A stretch of 64,000 nt of DNA, taken from positions 4,587,501-4,651,500 of the forward strand of contig NZ_CP048810.1 of the NCBI RefSeq assembly GCF_013347965.1. The letters are read 5' to 3'. Shown piece after piece: positions 1-9,145 of the stretch. Position numbers and translations under genes: made by a program. Within the stretch, counting starts at the first letter, position 1; the number at the start of each line of letters is the position of its first letter. The stretch is from Pseudomonas bijieensis. GTDB taxonomy: Bacteria > Pseudomonadota > Gammaproteobacteria > Pseudomonadales > Pseudomonadaceae. Under the pieces are notes generated by a model that worked only from the letters and a program-made list of their open reading frames with translations, was not told where the DNA came from and searched no databases.

Positions 1-117
1 CAGGAGCTGTTCGTCTACGGTCGGGGCGGGGAGCTGTGCAAGGTCTGTGGCACGGGGCTGCGGGAGATTCGCCTGGGCCAGCGCGCCAGTGTCTGGTGTC
101 CGCGCTGCCAGAGCTGA
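1..117 (+). CDS. mutM: Formamidopyrimidine-DNA glycosylase, C-terminal fragment
   Basis: Only the last 38 residues are in the window; the gene starts upstream of base 1. The fragment reads [11 protein letters not shown], then CPRCQS and the stop. This is the C-terminal zinc finger of Fpg/MutM (four Cys as CxxC...CxxC), which helps bind DNA during excision of oxidised purines such as 8-oxoguanine. Ending a few residues after the last Cys pair is normal for the family. PAO1 also has mutM a few genes before fdx and coaD, which supports the call. The catalytic N-terminal proline cannot be checked here. Confidence 0.9.
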   Translation, partial: QELFVYGRGGELCKVCGTGLREIRLGQRASVWCPRCQS

Positions 118-174
118 TTCGTCCTACGGTCTATAGTCAGTAGTCATACTGCTGCTAAGCCGAAGGACCGCCCC

Positions 175-495
175 ATGAATCTGTTTCGACCTGTCGTTCT
201 TGCGCTGCTGCTGAGTGTCGGTTTGCCTGCCCTGGCGAACAGCGGCAGCGGCGACCCGCGCTACACCATCCAGAACCCGCCGGCCTTCGCCATGCTCGGC
301 GACCTGCTGATCGCTCGTCCGTTGCTGCTCGTCGCCACGGTGATTGGAACCGGGGCATTTGTGGTGTCTCTGCCGTTTACCGCGTTGGGCGGCGGGGTCA
401 GCGATGCGGGGAAGGCGCTGGTGGTGGACCCGGCGAAGGCCACGTTCGTGCGGTGTCTGGGATGTGTGGGGGAGGGGTTCGAGCGGCAGGAGTGA
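175..495 (+). CDS. Small exported or membrane hypothetical protein
   Basis: A 106-residue protein of unknown function. Residues 1-21 form a Sec-type signal peptide ending ALA. After a short polar stretch there is one hydrophobic segment (about residues 47-67, [21 protein letters not shown]), then a Gly-rich stretch (LGGGVSDAG) and a C-terminal CLGCVGEG pair of cysteines. It probably sits in the inner membrane or faces the periplasm. It resembles short proteins that some Pseudomonas annotations call multidrug transporter, but it is far too small to be a transporter and I see no basis for that name. It follows mutM by 57 bp and ends before a REPIN. Confidence 0.75.
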   Translation: MNLFRPVVLALLLSVGLPALANSGSGDPRYTIQNPPAFAMLGDLLIARPLLLVATVIGTGAFVVSLPFTALGGGVSDAGKALVVDPAKATFVRCLGCVGEGFERQE

Positions 496-526
496 GGCAG
501 GCTGTTGGATCTTGGGTGCTGCTGAT

Positions 527-630
527 GGCCCTATCGCGAGCAAGCTCGCTCCCACAAGGGATTTTGCTCAAGACACAAATTATGTGAGCACAGCGAATCC
601 CTGTGGGAGCGAGCCTGCTCGCGATAGGGC
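527..630. repeat. REPIN (inverted pair of REP sequences)
   Basis: Two inverted copies of the P. fluorescens-type REP core (GTGGGAGCGAGC.TGCTCGCGAT): the first reads toward the minus strand at about 528-558, the second toward plus at about 600-628. They lie between the convergent small membrane-protein gene and the ferredoxin gene. Paired REPs of this kind are mobilised in trans by RAYT transposases; no RAYT gene is in the window. Confidence 0.9.
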
Positions 631-658
631 CGGCACAAACACTGCAAAGCCACCTGGC

Positions 659-1613
<955 letters not shown>

Positions 1614-1641
1614 CTATAGACGCTGCGAATAATCCGGATAG

Positions 1642-3237
1642 TCATGGGTTTTTCAGGCGTTCGGCCAGGGCCGTCGCCAATTGCGCGGTCAGCCCGTACA
1701 CCGATAATTGTGGGTTGGCGCCGATGCTGGTGGGGAACAACGAGCCGTCATGGATCGACAGGTTGGCCAGTTGGTGATGGCGGCCCAGGCTGTCGGCGAC
1801 GGCGCTTTGCGGGTCTTCACCCATGGCGCAGCCACCCATCACGTGGGCACTGCCCAGGCGCGTGCGGTACAAGACCAGGTCAAGCCCGTCGATCAGCGTG
1901 CGGGCTTCGGCCAGGGTCTTTACGTAGCGAGCATCGCTGTGCAAGGGCATGACGGTCTTGGCGCCGCCGGCAAACTGGATCTCGGCCATGCTATGGAAGG
2001 CCCGACGCAAGCCATCCCAGGCATACGGTGAAACGGAGTAGTCGAGCACCGGCGTGCCATCGCTGCGCAACTCGACGCTGCCGCCTGGGCTATCCGGATG
2101 AAAACCGTCGCGCAACAGCGCCAGCATGGCGTGGGTATGGGGCAGCCGGGACATGTGCAAGGCGTTCTCGGGGCCGTAACCGCCCAATAGTGTGGCGGCG
2201 AGGGCCGGGTGCAAGGGCGGGACTTCGAGCTTGTAGGACATTTTGCCGGTGGTTCCGTCCTGCCATTGGAAATGATCCGAATAAATCGATTGCGGCGCAC
2301 CGTAGAACGGGTTGATGACCTCGTCGAATTGCCCGGCGGACATGTTCACTAAGTGCAGGAACGTGCGCTTGCCCAAGCGTTCATGCGGGTCCGGCGCATC
2401 GGAGTGCAACAGCAGGCCCGGGCTGTTGATGCCGCCGCCCGCCAGCACGTAATGCCGCGCCTTGACGGTGATGCGCCGCCCGGTCGGTGCTACGCAACGT
2501 TCGTCCATGGCTTGGCACTCGAGGCCGATGACGGCATCGTTTTTGATCGTCAGGCGCTCGGCCCGCGCCAGGTAAAGCAGCGCGCCACCCTTGTCCAGCG
2601 TGGCCGGGATGGTGGTGACCAGCATCGACTGCTTGGCGTTGGTCGGGCAGCCCATGCCGCAATAGCCCAGGTTCCAGCAACCGCGTACGTTGCGTGGGAT
2701 AACGTGCCAGGCGTAGCCCAATTGTTCACAGCCTTTGCGGATCACGTCGTTGTTGGCGTTGGGCGGAACGAGCCACGGTGCCACGCCCAGGCGTTGTTCC
2801 ATCTGCTCGAACCAGGGCGCCATCTCGGCGGGGCCGTGGCCCTTGACGTTGTGCTCGGCAGCCCAGTGGTCGAGGGTCTGGTCGGGCGTGCGGAAGCTGG
2901 AGGTCCAATTGATCAGCGTCGTGCCACCGACGGCACGGCCCTGGAGAATGGTGATAGCACCGTCCTTGCTCATGCGCCCGAGGCCTTCCTGATACAGGCT
3001 GCCATAGGCCTGGTCTTCGAGCAGCTTGAAGTCATGGCTGGTCTTGAGTGGACCTTCCTCGATCAGCAATACCCGGTAGCCGGCGGCGCTGAGGATTTCC
3101 GCCGTGGTGCCGCCACCGGCACCGCTACCGACGATTGCCACGTCCGCTTCCAGGCTCAGGTCCTGGGTCAACTGCGCGCCGTTGTAGGTGGTCCAGCCAC
3201 GGGCCAGGCCTTCGCGGAAGGGATCGGGGACGGACAT
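1642..3237 (-). CDS. laoA: GMC-family FAD alcohol dehydrogenase (LaoA-like)
   Basis: A 531-residue GMC oxidoreductase. The FAD dinucleotide fold is VAIVGSGAGGGTT (GxGxxG at residues 37-42), GRAVGGTTLIN follows near residue 100, and the C-terminal GMC signature has HVMGGCAMG and then SIHDGSLFPTSIGANP, which holds the active-site His/Asn region. By synteny it is LaoA, the long-chain alcohol dehydrogenase of the P. aeruginosa laoABCR system (PA0364-PA0367), oxidising alcohols released from alkanes or alkyl sulfates. An AACAATAA motif (3250-3257, minus strand) directly precedes an AAGAGG ribosome site, which suggests Hfq/Crc control. A REPIN separates it from laoB, so co-transcription is likely but not shown. 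Confidence 0.88.
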   Translation of the reverse strand: MSVPDPFREGLARGWTTYNGAQLTQDLSLEADVAIVGSGAGGGTTAEILSAAGYRVLLIEEGPLKTSHDFKLLEDQAYGSLYQEGLGRMSKDGAITILQGRAVGGTTLINWTSSFRTPDQTLDHWAAEHNVKGHGPAEMAPWFEQMEQRLGVAPWLVPPNANNDVIRKGCEQLGYAWHVIPRNVRGCWNLGYCGMGCPTNAKQSMLVTTIPATLDKGGALLYLARAERLTIKNDAVIGLECQAMDERCVAPTGRRITVKARHYVLAGGGINSPGLLLHSDAPDPHERLGKRTFLHLVNMSAGQFDEVINPFYGAPQSIYSDHFQWQDGTTGKMSYKLEVPPLHPALAATLLGGYGPENALHMSRLPHTHAMLALLRDGFHPDSPGGSVELRSDGTPVLDYSVSPYAWDGLRRAFHSMAEIQFAGGAKTVMPLHSDARYVKTLAEARTLIDGLDLVLYRTRLGSAHVMGGCAMGEDPQSAVADSLGRHHQLANLSIHDGSLFPTSIGANPQLSVYGLTAQLATALAERLKNP

Positions 3238-3278
3238 GTTTGGGGCCTCTTATTGTTATAAGTTTAGCGATGAAGATC

Positions 3279-3372
3279 CCTGTGGGAGCGAGCCTGCTCG
3301 CGATGGCGTCGGATCAGTTGCGTCTGTATTGACTGACACACCGCAATCGCGAGCAGGCTCGCTCCCACAGGG
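3279..3372. repeat. REPIN between laoB and laoA
   Basis: Inverted pair of REP cores (plus-reading at about 3281-3304, minus-reading at about 3346-3370) with a short unique loop. It lies in the 149-bp gap between two genes that should be in one operon, so it may act as an mRNA stabiliser or attenuator that sets laoA dosage. Confidence 0.9.
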
Positions 3373-3386
3373 TTTGGATGTGACTG

Positions 3387-3932
3387 TTAAACCGTTGGCG
3401 GCCCTGGATACCCGCAATGCGCCCAGGCCTCGGGTCGGCTGTACCAGGCCATCATTACCAGTTGCAGCAACGAACTGTGGCCTTGGCGCAGCAGGTCCAG
3501 CGAACTGTTTTCCCACCGCCCGAGGAACTGGCGGATGGCGTCGCTGCTGGCGTTTTCCCACGAAACCCAGACCCCGGTCAGTGGCCCGCGGGTGATGCCC
3601 AGCGTGAGCACGTCGAACAGCTGGTGCGTGAGCTTGAGCATCGCGGGGGACAAGTGAGCCAGGCCGCTGTCCAGGCTTCGCAGGGTCGCGTCAGTGGCGG
3701 TTGGGATTTGTCCGACGGCCACTGCGCCGTCCAGCAGCACGGGGATGATGCTGCGTAAAAATGGCAGGTCGCTGTCGCGCAGGACCGTCAGGCCGTTGGC
3801 CGGTTGGCTTGGCGAACAACCGCTCAGGCTGGCGCCCAGGCCGACAGTGGTCAGGAAGGCGCTGGCGCCGAGGCTGAATTTCAGCAGGCCGCGTCGTGAC
3901 AGCGTGGGTGTATCGATGAGGCTTGGGTTCAT
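3387..3932 (-). CDS. laoB: Tat-exported lipoprotein-like partner subunit (LaoB-like)
   Basis: A 181-residue protein of the gluconate 2-dehydrogenase subunit 3-like / Tat-signal family, which pairs with GMC dehydrogenases. The N-terminus has a twin-arginine signal (SRRGLLKFSLGAS, Arg at about 13-14) followed by a hydrophobic stretch and LSGC, a good lipobox, so the mature protein may be a periplasm-facing lipoprotein. In the lao system LaoB is needed for LaoA function; the Tat signal may carry the folded LaoA-LaoB complex across the membrane, since LaoA has no signal of its own (inference). The start at 3932 is preceded by AATAACAATA on the minus strand. Confidence 0.85.
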   Translation of the reverse strand: MNPSLIDTPTLSRRGLLKFSLGASAFLTTVGLGASLSGCSPSQPANGLTVLRDSDLPFLRSIIPVLLDGAVAVGQIPTATDATLRSLDSGLAHLSPAMLKLTHQLFDVLTLGITRGPLTGVWVSWENASSDAIRQFLGRWENSSLDLLRQGHSSLLQLVMMAWYSRPEAWAHCGYPGPPTV

Positions 3933-3959
3933 TATTGTTATTACCCGGGAAGAGACGCG

Positions 3960-5390
3960 TCAGCGGACAAACAGCTTCTGGATCAGTTTCTGCAAAGGCT
4001 TGCCGTAGGGTGGATAAATCAGCTTCGCCGCGTTGAATCGCTGCTTGGTCAGCACACCCTTGGCCTTGCTGAAGGTCAGGAAGCCTTCATGCCCGTGGTA
4101 ATGCCCCATTCCCGAGGGGCCGATGCCGCCGAACGGCATGTCGTCCTGGGCGACGTGCAGCAGCGTGTCGTTCAGGCAGACACCGCCGGAATGGGTTTCG
4201 TGGAGCACGCGATGCTGTTCGGCCTTGTTGTAGCCGAAGTAATAGAGCGCCAGCGGGCGAGGTCGCTGATTGATGTAGGCGAACGCCTGGTCCAGATGTT
4301 CATAGGGCACGATGGGCAGCAGCGGGCCGAAGATTTCATCCTGCATCACGGTCATGTCGTCGCTGACGTTGAGCAACAGACTGTGGGCCATGCGCCGCCC
4401 TTGGCCTTGCTCGAACAGCTCGATCAGCAGCGCGCCCTTGCTGGTGGCGTCGCTGATGTATCCGTTGAGCCGCGCCAGCTGTCGTTCGTTGATGATTGCG
4501 GTGTAGTCCGGGTTGTCCGTCAGGGTCGGATAAAACCCGCGAACCGCCTTGCGATAGGCCTCGACGAATTCGCCGACGCGGCTCTGTGGCACCAGCACGT
4601 AATCCGGGGCGACACAGGTTTGCCCGGCATTCAGGGTCTTGCCGAAGGCGATGCGTTCGGCGGCGTCCTTGAGAGGTACATCGACCGACACGATGGCCGG
4701 CGATTTCCCACCCAGCTCGAGGGTGACCGGGGTCAGGTTTTCGGCAGCGGCGCGCATGACATGCTTACCGATGCTGGTGGCACCGGTGAACAACAGGTGG
4801 TCGAAGGGCAGCTTGGAAAACGCCATGCCGATCTCGGCCTCGCCAAGCACCACGCATACCAGGTCCTGGGGGAACACCCGGGCCAGCAATTGCTTGAGCA
4901 GCAGGCCGGTCGCCGGTGTCGACTCGCTGAGCTTGAGCATCACCCGGTTGCCCGCCGCCAACGCCCCTACCAGCGGCCCGATGGCCAGGAACAGCGGGTA
5001 GTTCCACGGCACGATGACCCCGACCACACCCAACGGCTGATACACCACCTTGGCTGACGCCGGTTGGAAGGCCATGCCGACCTTGCGCCGGGAGGGCTTC
5101 ATCCAACCCCGGAGATGCCGGCTGGCGTAATGGATGCCATGCAGGCTCGGCATCAGCTCGGCCAGCAGTGTTTCGTCGGCGCTGCGGTGGCTGAAATCCT
5201 GGCTGATGGCATCGATCAAGGCTTGGCGTTCGTTGCTCAACACCTCGCGCAAAGCCTTGAGCCATTGTCGGCGCTGTTCGGCCGGTGGCATCGGATGGGC
5301 GGCATAGGCCTGGCGCTGGGCATCGAAGAGCGACCGCAGCTCGTCCAGTTGTTGTTGAGACTCGTGCAGGTAGGCAATGTCGGCGGGCAT
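3960..5390 (-). CDS. laoC: Long-chain / coniferyl-type aldehyde dehydrogenase (LaoC-like)
   Basis: A 476-residue NAD(P)-dependent aldehyde dehydrogenase that oxidises aldehydes to acids. The key residues are present: Glu near 225 in TLELGGKSP, the nucleophile Cys259 in NAGQTCVAPDYV, the cofactor segment GVVGVIVPWNYPLFLAIGPL, and FTGATSIGKHVM. The C-terminal tail is basic and hydrophobic (KLIYPPYGKPLQKLIQKLF), as in coniferyl aldehyde dehydrogenases, which may attach it to the membrane. By position it is LaoC, taking the aldehyde from LaoA. It starts 148 bp from divergent laoR and precedes laoB by 27 bp. Confidence 0.9.
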   Translation of the reverse strand: MPADIAYLHESQQQLDELRSLFDAQRQAYAAHPMPPAEQRRQWLKALREVLSNERQALIDAISQDFSHRSADETLLAELMPSLHGIHYASRHLRGWMKPSRRKVGMAFQPASAKVVYQPLGVVGVIVPWNYPLFLAIGPLVGALAAGNRVMLKLSESTPATGLLLKQLLARVFPQDLVCVVLGEAEIGMAFSKLPFDHLLFTGATSIGKHVMRAAAENLTPVTLELGGKSPAIVSVDVPLKDAAERIAFGKTLNAGQTCVAPDYVLVPQSRVGEFVEAYRKAVRGFYPTLTDNPDYTAIINERQLARLNGYISDATSKGALLIELFEQGQGRRMAHSLLLNVSDDMTVMQDEIFGPLLPIVPYEHLDQAFAYINQRPRPLALYYFGYNKAEQHRVLHETHSGGVCLNDTLLHVAQDDMPFGGIGPSGMGHYHGHEGFLTFSKAKGVLTKQRFNAAKLIYPPYGKPLQKLIQKLFVR

Positions 5391-5422
5391 CGTCGGGCAC
5401 CGGATATTATTAGAGTGGGTGT

Positions 5423-5446
5423 TTTCTAGAGCTTATACTCTAGAAA
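5423..5446. promoter_or_regulatory. Perfect palindrome in the laoC-laoR gap, likely LaoR operator
   Basis: TTTCTAGAG and CTCTAGAAA form a perfect 9-bp inverted repeat around the 6-bp spacer CTTATA. It lies 32 bp from the laoC start and 92 bp from the laoR start. Its length and symmetry suit a TetR dimer, and it is the only clear dyad in this divergent intergenic region. A single site here could repress both promoters. Binding is inferred. Confidence 0.7.
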
Positions 5447-5538
5447 GTCAATGGCATCCGTGACGGCTGTGGGTTTTTCCTGTGACCGATAGGTCGTAAG
5501 ATGCCGATCAATGCCTTCGTCGAATTAAAGCCCAAACC

Positions 5539-6210
5539 ATGGCCCCACGAATGAAAACCAGCGAGCGCATCGTGCAAAACAGCCTCGAGCTGTTCAACCA
5601 GCAGGGCGAGCGCAGCGTCAGCACCAACCACATCGCCGCCCACATGGACATGTCCCCAGGCAACCTCTACTACCACTTCCCCAACAAGCAGGCGATCATT
5701 GCCGTGTTGTTCAGTGAATACGAGAACCTGGTGGACAGTTTCCTGCGCCCGCCCCAGGGCCGTGCGGCCACGGTGGAGGACAAGCGTTTCTACCTGCAGG
5801 AGCTGCTGTCGGCCATGTGGCGCTATCGTTTCCTGCACCGGGACCTGGAGCATTTGCTCGACAGTGATCCGGACCTCGCAGCGCGCTATCGACGGTTTTC
5901 CCAGCGCAGCCTGATCCACGGTACCGCTATCTATGAAGGCTTCGTTGCCGCCGGCATCCTGAAGATGGACCGGGTGCAGATCGAGTCCCTGACCCTCAAT
6001 GCCTGGATCATCCTCACATCCTGGGTGCGGTTTCTGTGCACCACACGGGAAAATTTCAGCCACCTGAGTGAGCAGGCCATCAAGCGCGGCGTCTATCAGG
6101 TCCTGGTGCTGGAAGCCGGTTTCGTGACCGACCAGGCGCGCGACGCGGTGGATGCGCTGTTCAAAGAATTCTACGTCCCCCTGGCCCAGACCCTGGAGGA
6201 AGGGCAGTAG
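5539..6210 (+). CDS. laoR: TetR-family repressor of the lao genes
   Basis: A 223-residue regulator. The N-terminal helix-turn-helix is typical of TetR proteins: ERIVQNSLELFNQQGERSVS, then HIAAHMDMSPGNLYYHFPNK (about residues 34-53). The rest is a helical ligand-binding domain of the usual size. It is divergent from laoC across the palindrome at 5423-5446, as laoR (PA0367) is in PAO1, where the repressor responds to long-chain alcohol or aldehyde intermediates. An in-frame ATG four codons downstream (MKTSERIV) is an alternative start; neither has a strong ribosome site. Confidence 0.87.
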   Translation: MAPRMKTSERIVQNSLELFNQQGERSVSTNHIAAHMDMSPGNLYYHFPNKQAIIAVLFSEYENLVDSFLRPPQGRAATVEDKRFYLQELLSAMWRYRFLHRDLEHLLDSDPDLAARYRRFSQRSLIHGTAIYEGFVAAGILKMDRVQIESLTLNAWIILTSWVRFLCTTRENFSHLSEQAIKRGVYQVLVLEAGFVTDQARDAVDALFKEFYVPLAQTLEEGQ

Positions 6211-6242
6211 GACCGATCCCGACTTAGCCACAGGAGCTCACC

Positions 6243-7097
6243 ATGCCCATTGCGCAACTCATCAGTCCTCAAGCCCTCGAACAGCGGCGATCACAGCCCG
6301 GGCTGGTCATCCTCGATTGCCGTTTTGCCCTGGAAGACCCGGATTACGGTCAGCGCAGTTATGCCGAGGGGCACATTGCCGGTGCGTCGTTCGCGGACCT
6401 TGAGCGCGACCTGAGCGGGTCGGTGACCAAAGGCGTGACCGGGCGTCATCCGCTGCCGGAGCCCGGGGCCTTGATAGAGAGATTCAAGGCCTGGGGGATC
6501 GATAACGATAGCGATGTCGTGCTGTATGACGACGGTCCCGGTGCCTATGCCGCGCGGGCCTGGTGGTTGTTGGTGTGGCTGGGCAAGCGCGATGGCGTGT
6601 ACATCCTCGATGGCGGGCTCAAGGCCTGGCACGCCGCCGGCTTGCCTTTGAGCCTGGATCCGCCGCAGAACCATCGCGGGAATTTCAGCGGTGCGCCGGA
6701 TGCGAGCCTGCTGCTCAGTGCCCAAGCGCTGCAACAATGCCTCGGCCAATCGGAAATGACCCTGCTCGATGCCCGGGCGCTGCCGCGTTTCAAAGGTGAA
6801 GTCGAGCCGATCGACCCGGTGGCTGGACATATCCCGGGCGCCCAGTGCGCTGCGTTCACCGACAACCTGGGCGCTGATGGCCGCTTCTTGCCGGCCGACC
6901 AGCTCAAGCAGCGCTTCGCCGAAAAACTGGGTGAGCGCTCGCCCACCGAGCTGGTGGCCTACTGCGGCTCCGGCGTGACGGCGTGTCATAACCTGTTTGC
7001 CTTGTGCCTGGCAGGGTATCCCTTGGGGAAACTGTACGCTGGCTCGTGGAGTGAATGGATCAACGATCCCCAGCGGGGCGTGGCGACGGGCGAATAA
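6243..7097 (+). CDS. sseA: 3-mercaptopyruvate / thiosulfate sulfurtransferase
   Basis: A 284-residue tandem rhodanese-fold enzyme that moves sulfur from mercaptopyruvate or thiosulfate to cyanide or thiols. The N-terminal domain is inactive but keeps the fold (VILDCRFALEDPDYG, YAEGHIAGA). The C-terminal domain has LLDARALPRFKGE, GHIPGA and the active loop CGSGVTAC with nucleophile Cys241. The loop form CG(S/A)GVT is that of mercaptopyruvate sulfurtransferases rather than CRxGxR thiosulfate enzymes. It starts 32 bp after laoR with an AGGAG ribosome site, so the two may be co-transcribed. Confidence 0.9.
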   Translation: MPIAQLISPQALEQRRSQPGLVILDCRFALEDPDYGQRSYAEGHIAGASFADLERDLSGSVTKGVTGRHPLPEPGALIERFKAWGIDNDSDVVLYDDGPGAYAARAWWLLVWLGKRDGVYILDGGLKAWHAAGLPLSLDPPQNHRGNFSGAPDASLLLSAQALQQCLGQSEMTLLDARALPRFKGEVEPIDPVAGHIPGAQCAAFTDNLGADGRFLPADQLKQRFAEKLGERSPTELVAYCGSGVTACHNLFALCLAGYPLGKLYAGSWSEWINDPQRGVATGE

Positions 7098-7111
7098 CGC
7101 TCACACCCCAA

Positions 7112-7475
7112 ACCCCTGTGGGAGCGAGCCTGCTCGCGATGACGGTATGTCAGTCAACCTCTATGTCGCTGATCCACCGCTATCGCGAGCAGGCTCGCTC
7201 CCACAGGGGATTCTTGGTGAACACCCATTTCGCGAACACCCGGAAAAAATTGTGGGAGCGAGCTAGCTTGCGATGACGGTATGTCAGTCAACCTCTATGT
7301 CGCTGATCCACCGCTATCGCGAGCAGGCTCGCTCCCACAGGATTCTTGGTGAACACCCATTTCGCGAACACCCGGAAAAAATTGTGGGAGCGAGCCTGCT
7401 CGCGATGCGGTGGATCAGTCAACATCAATGCCGCTGATCCACTGCTATCGCGAGCGAGCTCGCTTCCACAAGGGA
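7112..7475. repeat. Cluster of three REPINs with a tandem ~133-bp duplication
   Basis: This 360-bp stretch holds three inverted REP pairs in a row and no gene. A unit starting with GACGGTATGTCAGTCAACC at 7141 recurs at 7275 (offset 134), and GAACACCCATTTCGCGAAC at 7219 recurs at 7351 (offset 132, because two G are missing in copy 2). So one REPIN plus its spacer was duplicated in tandem. One arm of the second copy is already degraded (GAGCTAGCTTGCGATG). Confidence 0.9.
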
Positions 7476-7503
7476 TTTGTTTGGGCTGTAAATCTTGCCA
7501 TGG

Positions 7504-8505
7504 TCAGCCACGCCCCAGGCTGGCCAGCCAATCGGGAATCCGCCGCTCCAGGTAGTACGCCGGGCGCCGCAGGGTCCCGTCGACAAACCCAACATGCCCA
7601 CCCTGGGCGTGAAGTTCGAGCCGGGTCGAGGCGGATAACTCGTCCGGTTCGGGCAGGCTGTGGGGGAATACAAAAGGATCGTCGGCGGCCTGGATGACCA
7701 GGGTCGGCGTGCTGATCCCCGCCATGAAATAACGGCTGGAGGCGCGACGGTAGTAGTCCGCCGCATCGGAGAACCCGTGCAGCGGCGCCGTCACCCGGCC
7801 GTCAAAATCCCAGAACGTGCGCATGTTCTCCAGCGGGCCAAGCGCCGCCAGGGTCGCCAGGCCTTCGTGGCGTCCGTCGTGCTGGAACTGGCGTTGCTTG
7901 CTGCGCACATAGGCCACCAACTGCCGCATGAAATGCGCCTGGTAGAACTTGGAAAATCCCTGGCCGATGCGATCGGCGCACTGGTCCAGGCGAAACGGTA
8001 CCGAGACCGCCACTGCTCCTTGCAACTGGCTGTCGCGGCCGGTTTCCCCCAGGTGCTTGAGCAACACATTGCCGCCCAATGAATAACCCACGGCAAACAG
8101 TGGCGCCAAGGGCCGTCGGGTGCGCAAATGGGCGATAGCGGCGGCCAGGTCTTCGCTGACGCCCGAGTGGTAGCTGCGGGGCAGCAGGTTCGGTTCGCCC
8201 GAGCAGCCACGCCAGTTCAAGGCCGCACTGGCCCAGCCCTGGCGGCCAAGGGCCTGTTGCAACCCGGCCACGTAAGGTGAGTTGGAAGAGCCGGTCAGCC
8301 CGTGCAGCACCAGCACCAGTGGTGCCTCGGCGCTGTGGGGGCCGTGCCAGTCGAGGTCGAGGAAATCACCGTCTTCCAGCCACAGACGCTCGCGTTGGCG
8401 ATCGATGTGAGTGGTCTTGCGCCATAGCGGGCCCCACAGGGTTTGCAGGTGCGGGTTGCCAAGGCCCGGGGCGGGGACGAAACGTTCGGATGCGGCGGAC
8501 ATCAT
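7504..8505 (-). CDS. yheT: YheT-type alpha/beta hydrolase
   Basis: A hydrolase of about 333 residues in the YheT/EMB8 family (substrate unknown). It has the family N-terminus FVPAPGLGNPHLQTLWGPL, an oxyanion HGLTGSSNS segment, the nucleophile elbow GYSLGGNVLLKHLGE, a distal Asp in IQAADDPFV and the catalytic His in GGHVGFVDG. The reading frame extends 56 codons upstream, but those residues are not family-like and overlap rsmD. The two adjacent ATGs at 8505/8502 follow GAGAACAAGA, so I start there. It follows rsmD by 28 bp on the same strand. Confidence 0.88.
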   Translation of the reverse strand: MMSAASERFVPAPGLGNPHLQTLWGPLWRKTTHIDRQRERLWLEDGDFLDLDWHGPHSAEAPLVLVLHGLTGSSNSPYVAGLQQALGRQGWASAALNWRGCSGEPNLLPRSYHSGVSEDLAAAIAHLRTRRPLAPLFAVGYSLGGNVLLKHLGETGRDSQLQGAVAVSVPFRLDQCADRIGQGFSKFYQAHFMRQLVAYVRSKQRQFQHDGRHEGLATLAALGPLENMRTFWDFDGRVTAPLHGFSDAADYYRRASSRYFMAGISTPTLVIQAADDPFVFPHSLPEPDELSASTRLELHAQGGHVGFVDGTLRRPAYYLERRIPDWLASLGRG

Positions 8506-8533
8506 TCTTGTTCTCGATGCACTGGTCAGCCGT

Positions 8534-9145
8534 TCAGCCAATGTCCTTTGCCAAACGCTGCCACAACGCGTAATACACCCGTCCGGATTTCTGCTCGCGA
8601 TGCAAGCGCCAATTGCCCGGCAAGCCCAGGGTGGACGGGGCAGTCTCGCTTTCAGTGTAGACCCAGGCATCGTCGGCCAGCCACTGACGTTCCTCGAGCA
8701 GGGTGCAGACCGTCGGCAACAGATTCTGGTTGAACGGTGGGTCCAGGAACACCAGGTCGAAAGGCGTCGCCGGTTGGCTGTCCAGGTAGCGCAGTGCGTC
8801 GGCGGTCTGCACCTGGCCTACGGTACAGCGCAGGGTGCCCAGGTGTTCTTTCAGGCTGGAGACTGCCAGGTTGCTGGCGTCCAGCGCCTGGCCCATGGCG
8901 GCGCCACGGGACAGCGCTTCGAGAAACAGCGCGCCGCTGCCAGCGAACGGGTCGAGCACCCGGGCACCGGCCACATAGGGGGCGAGCCAGTTGAACAGGG
9001 TTTCCCGCACGCGGTCGGGAGTGGGGCGCAGGCCCGGGGCGTCCGGGAAACTCAGGCGCCGGCTGCGCCATTCGCCGCCGATGATGCGCAACTGGTTCAC
9101 ACCGTTGTGCACGGGTTTCTTGCTTGAATTCGATGGACGGGCCAT
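8534..9145 (-). CDS. rsmD: 16S rRNA (guanine(966)-N2)-methyltransferase
   Basis: A 203-residue SAM-dependent methyltransferase that modifies G966 of 16S rRNA in the assembling 30S subunit. It shows LRIIGGEWRSRRLSFP, RPTPDRVRETLFNWL, the SAM motif VLDPFAGSGALFLEAL and the catalytic motif DLVFLDPPFN, all standard for RsmD. It starts one base into the stop codon of the M16-like gene upstream, which shows translational coupling. Confidence 0.95.
   Translation of the reverse strand: MARPSNSSKKPVHNGVNQLRIIGGEWRSRRLSFPDAPGLRPTPDRVRETLFNWLAPYVAGARVLDPFAGSGALFLEALSRGAAMGQALDASNLAVSSLKEHLGTLRCTVGQVQTADALRYLDSQPATPFDLVFLDPPFNQNLLPTVCTLLEERQWLADDAWVYTESETAPSTLGLPGNWRLHREQKSGRVYYALWQRLAKDIG

Noticed and set aside
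175..495. Multidrug transporter
   Set aside because: At 106 residues with one internal TM segment it cannot be one, although similar short proteins carry that label.
7112..7475. CRISPR array
   Set aside because: The regular repeats here are REPINs with inverted cores and a tandem duplication, not short direct repeats with unique spacers, and no cas gene is in the window.
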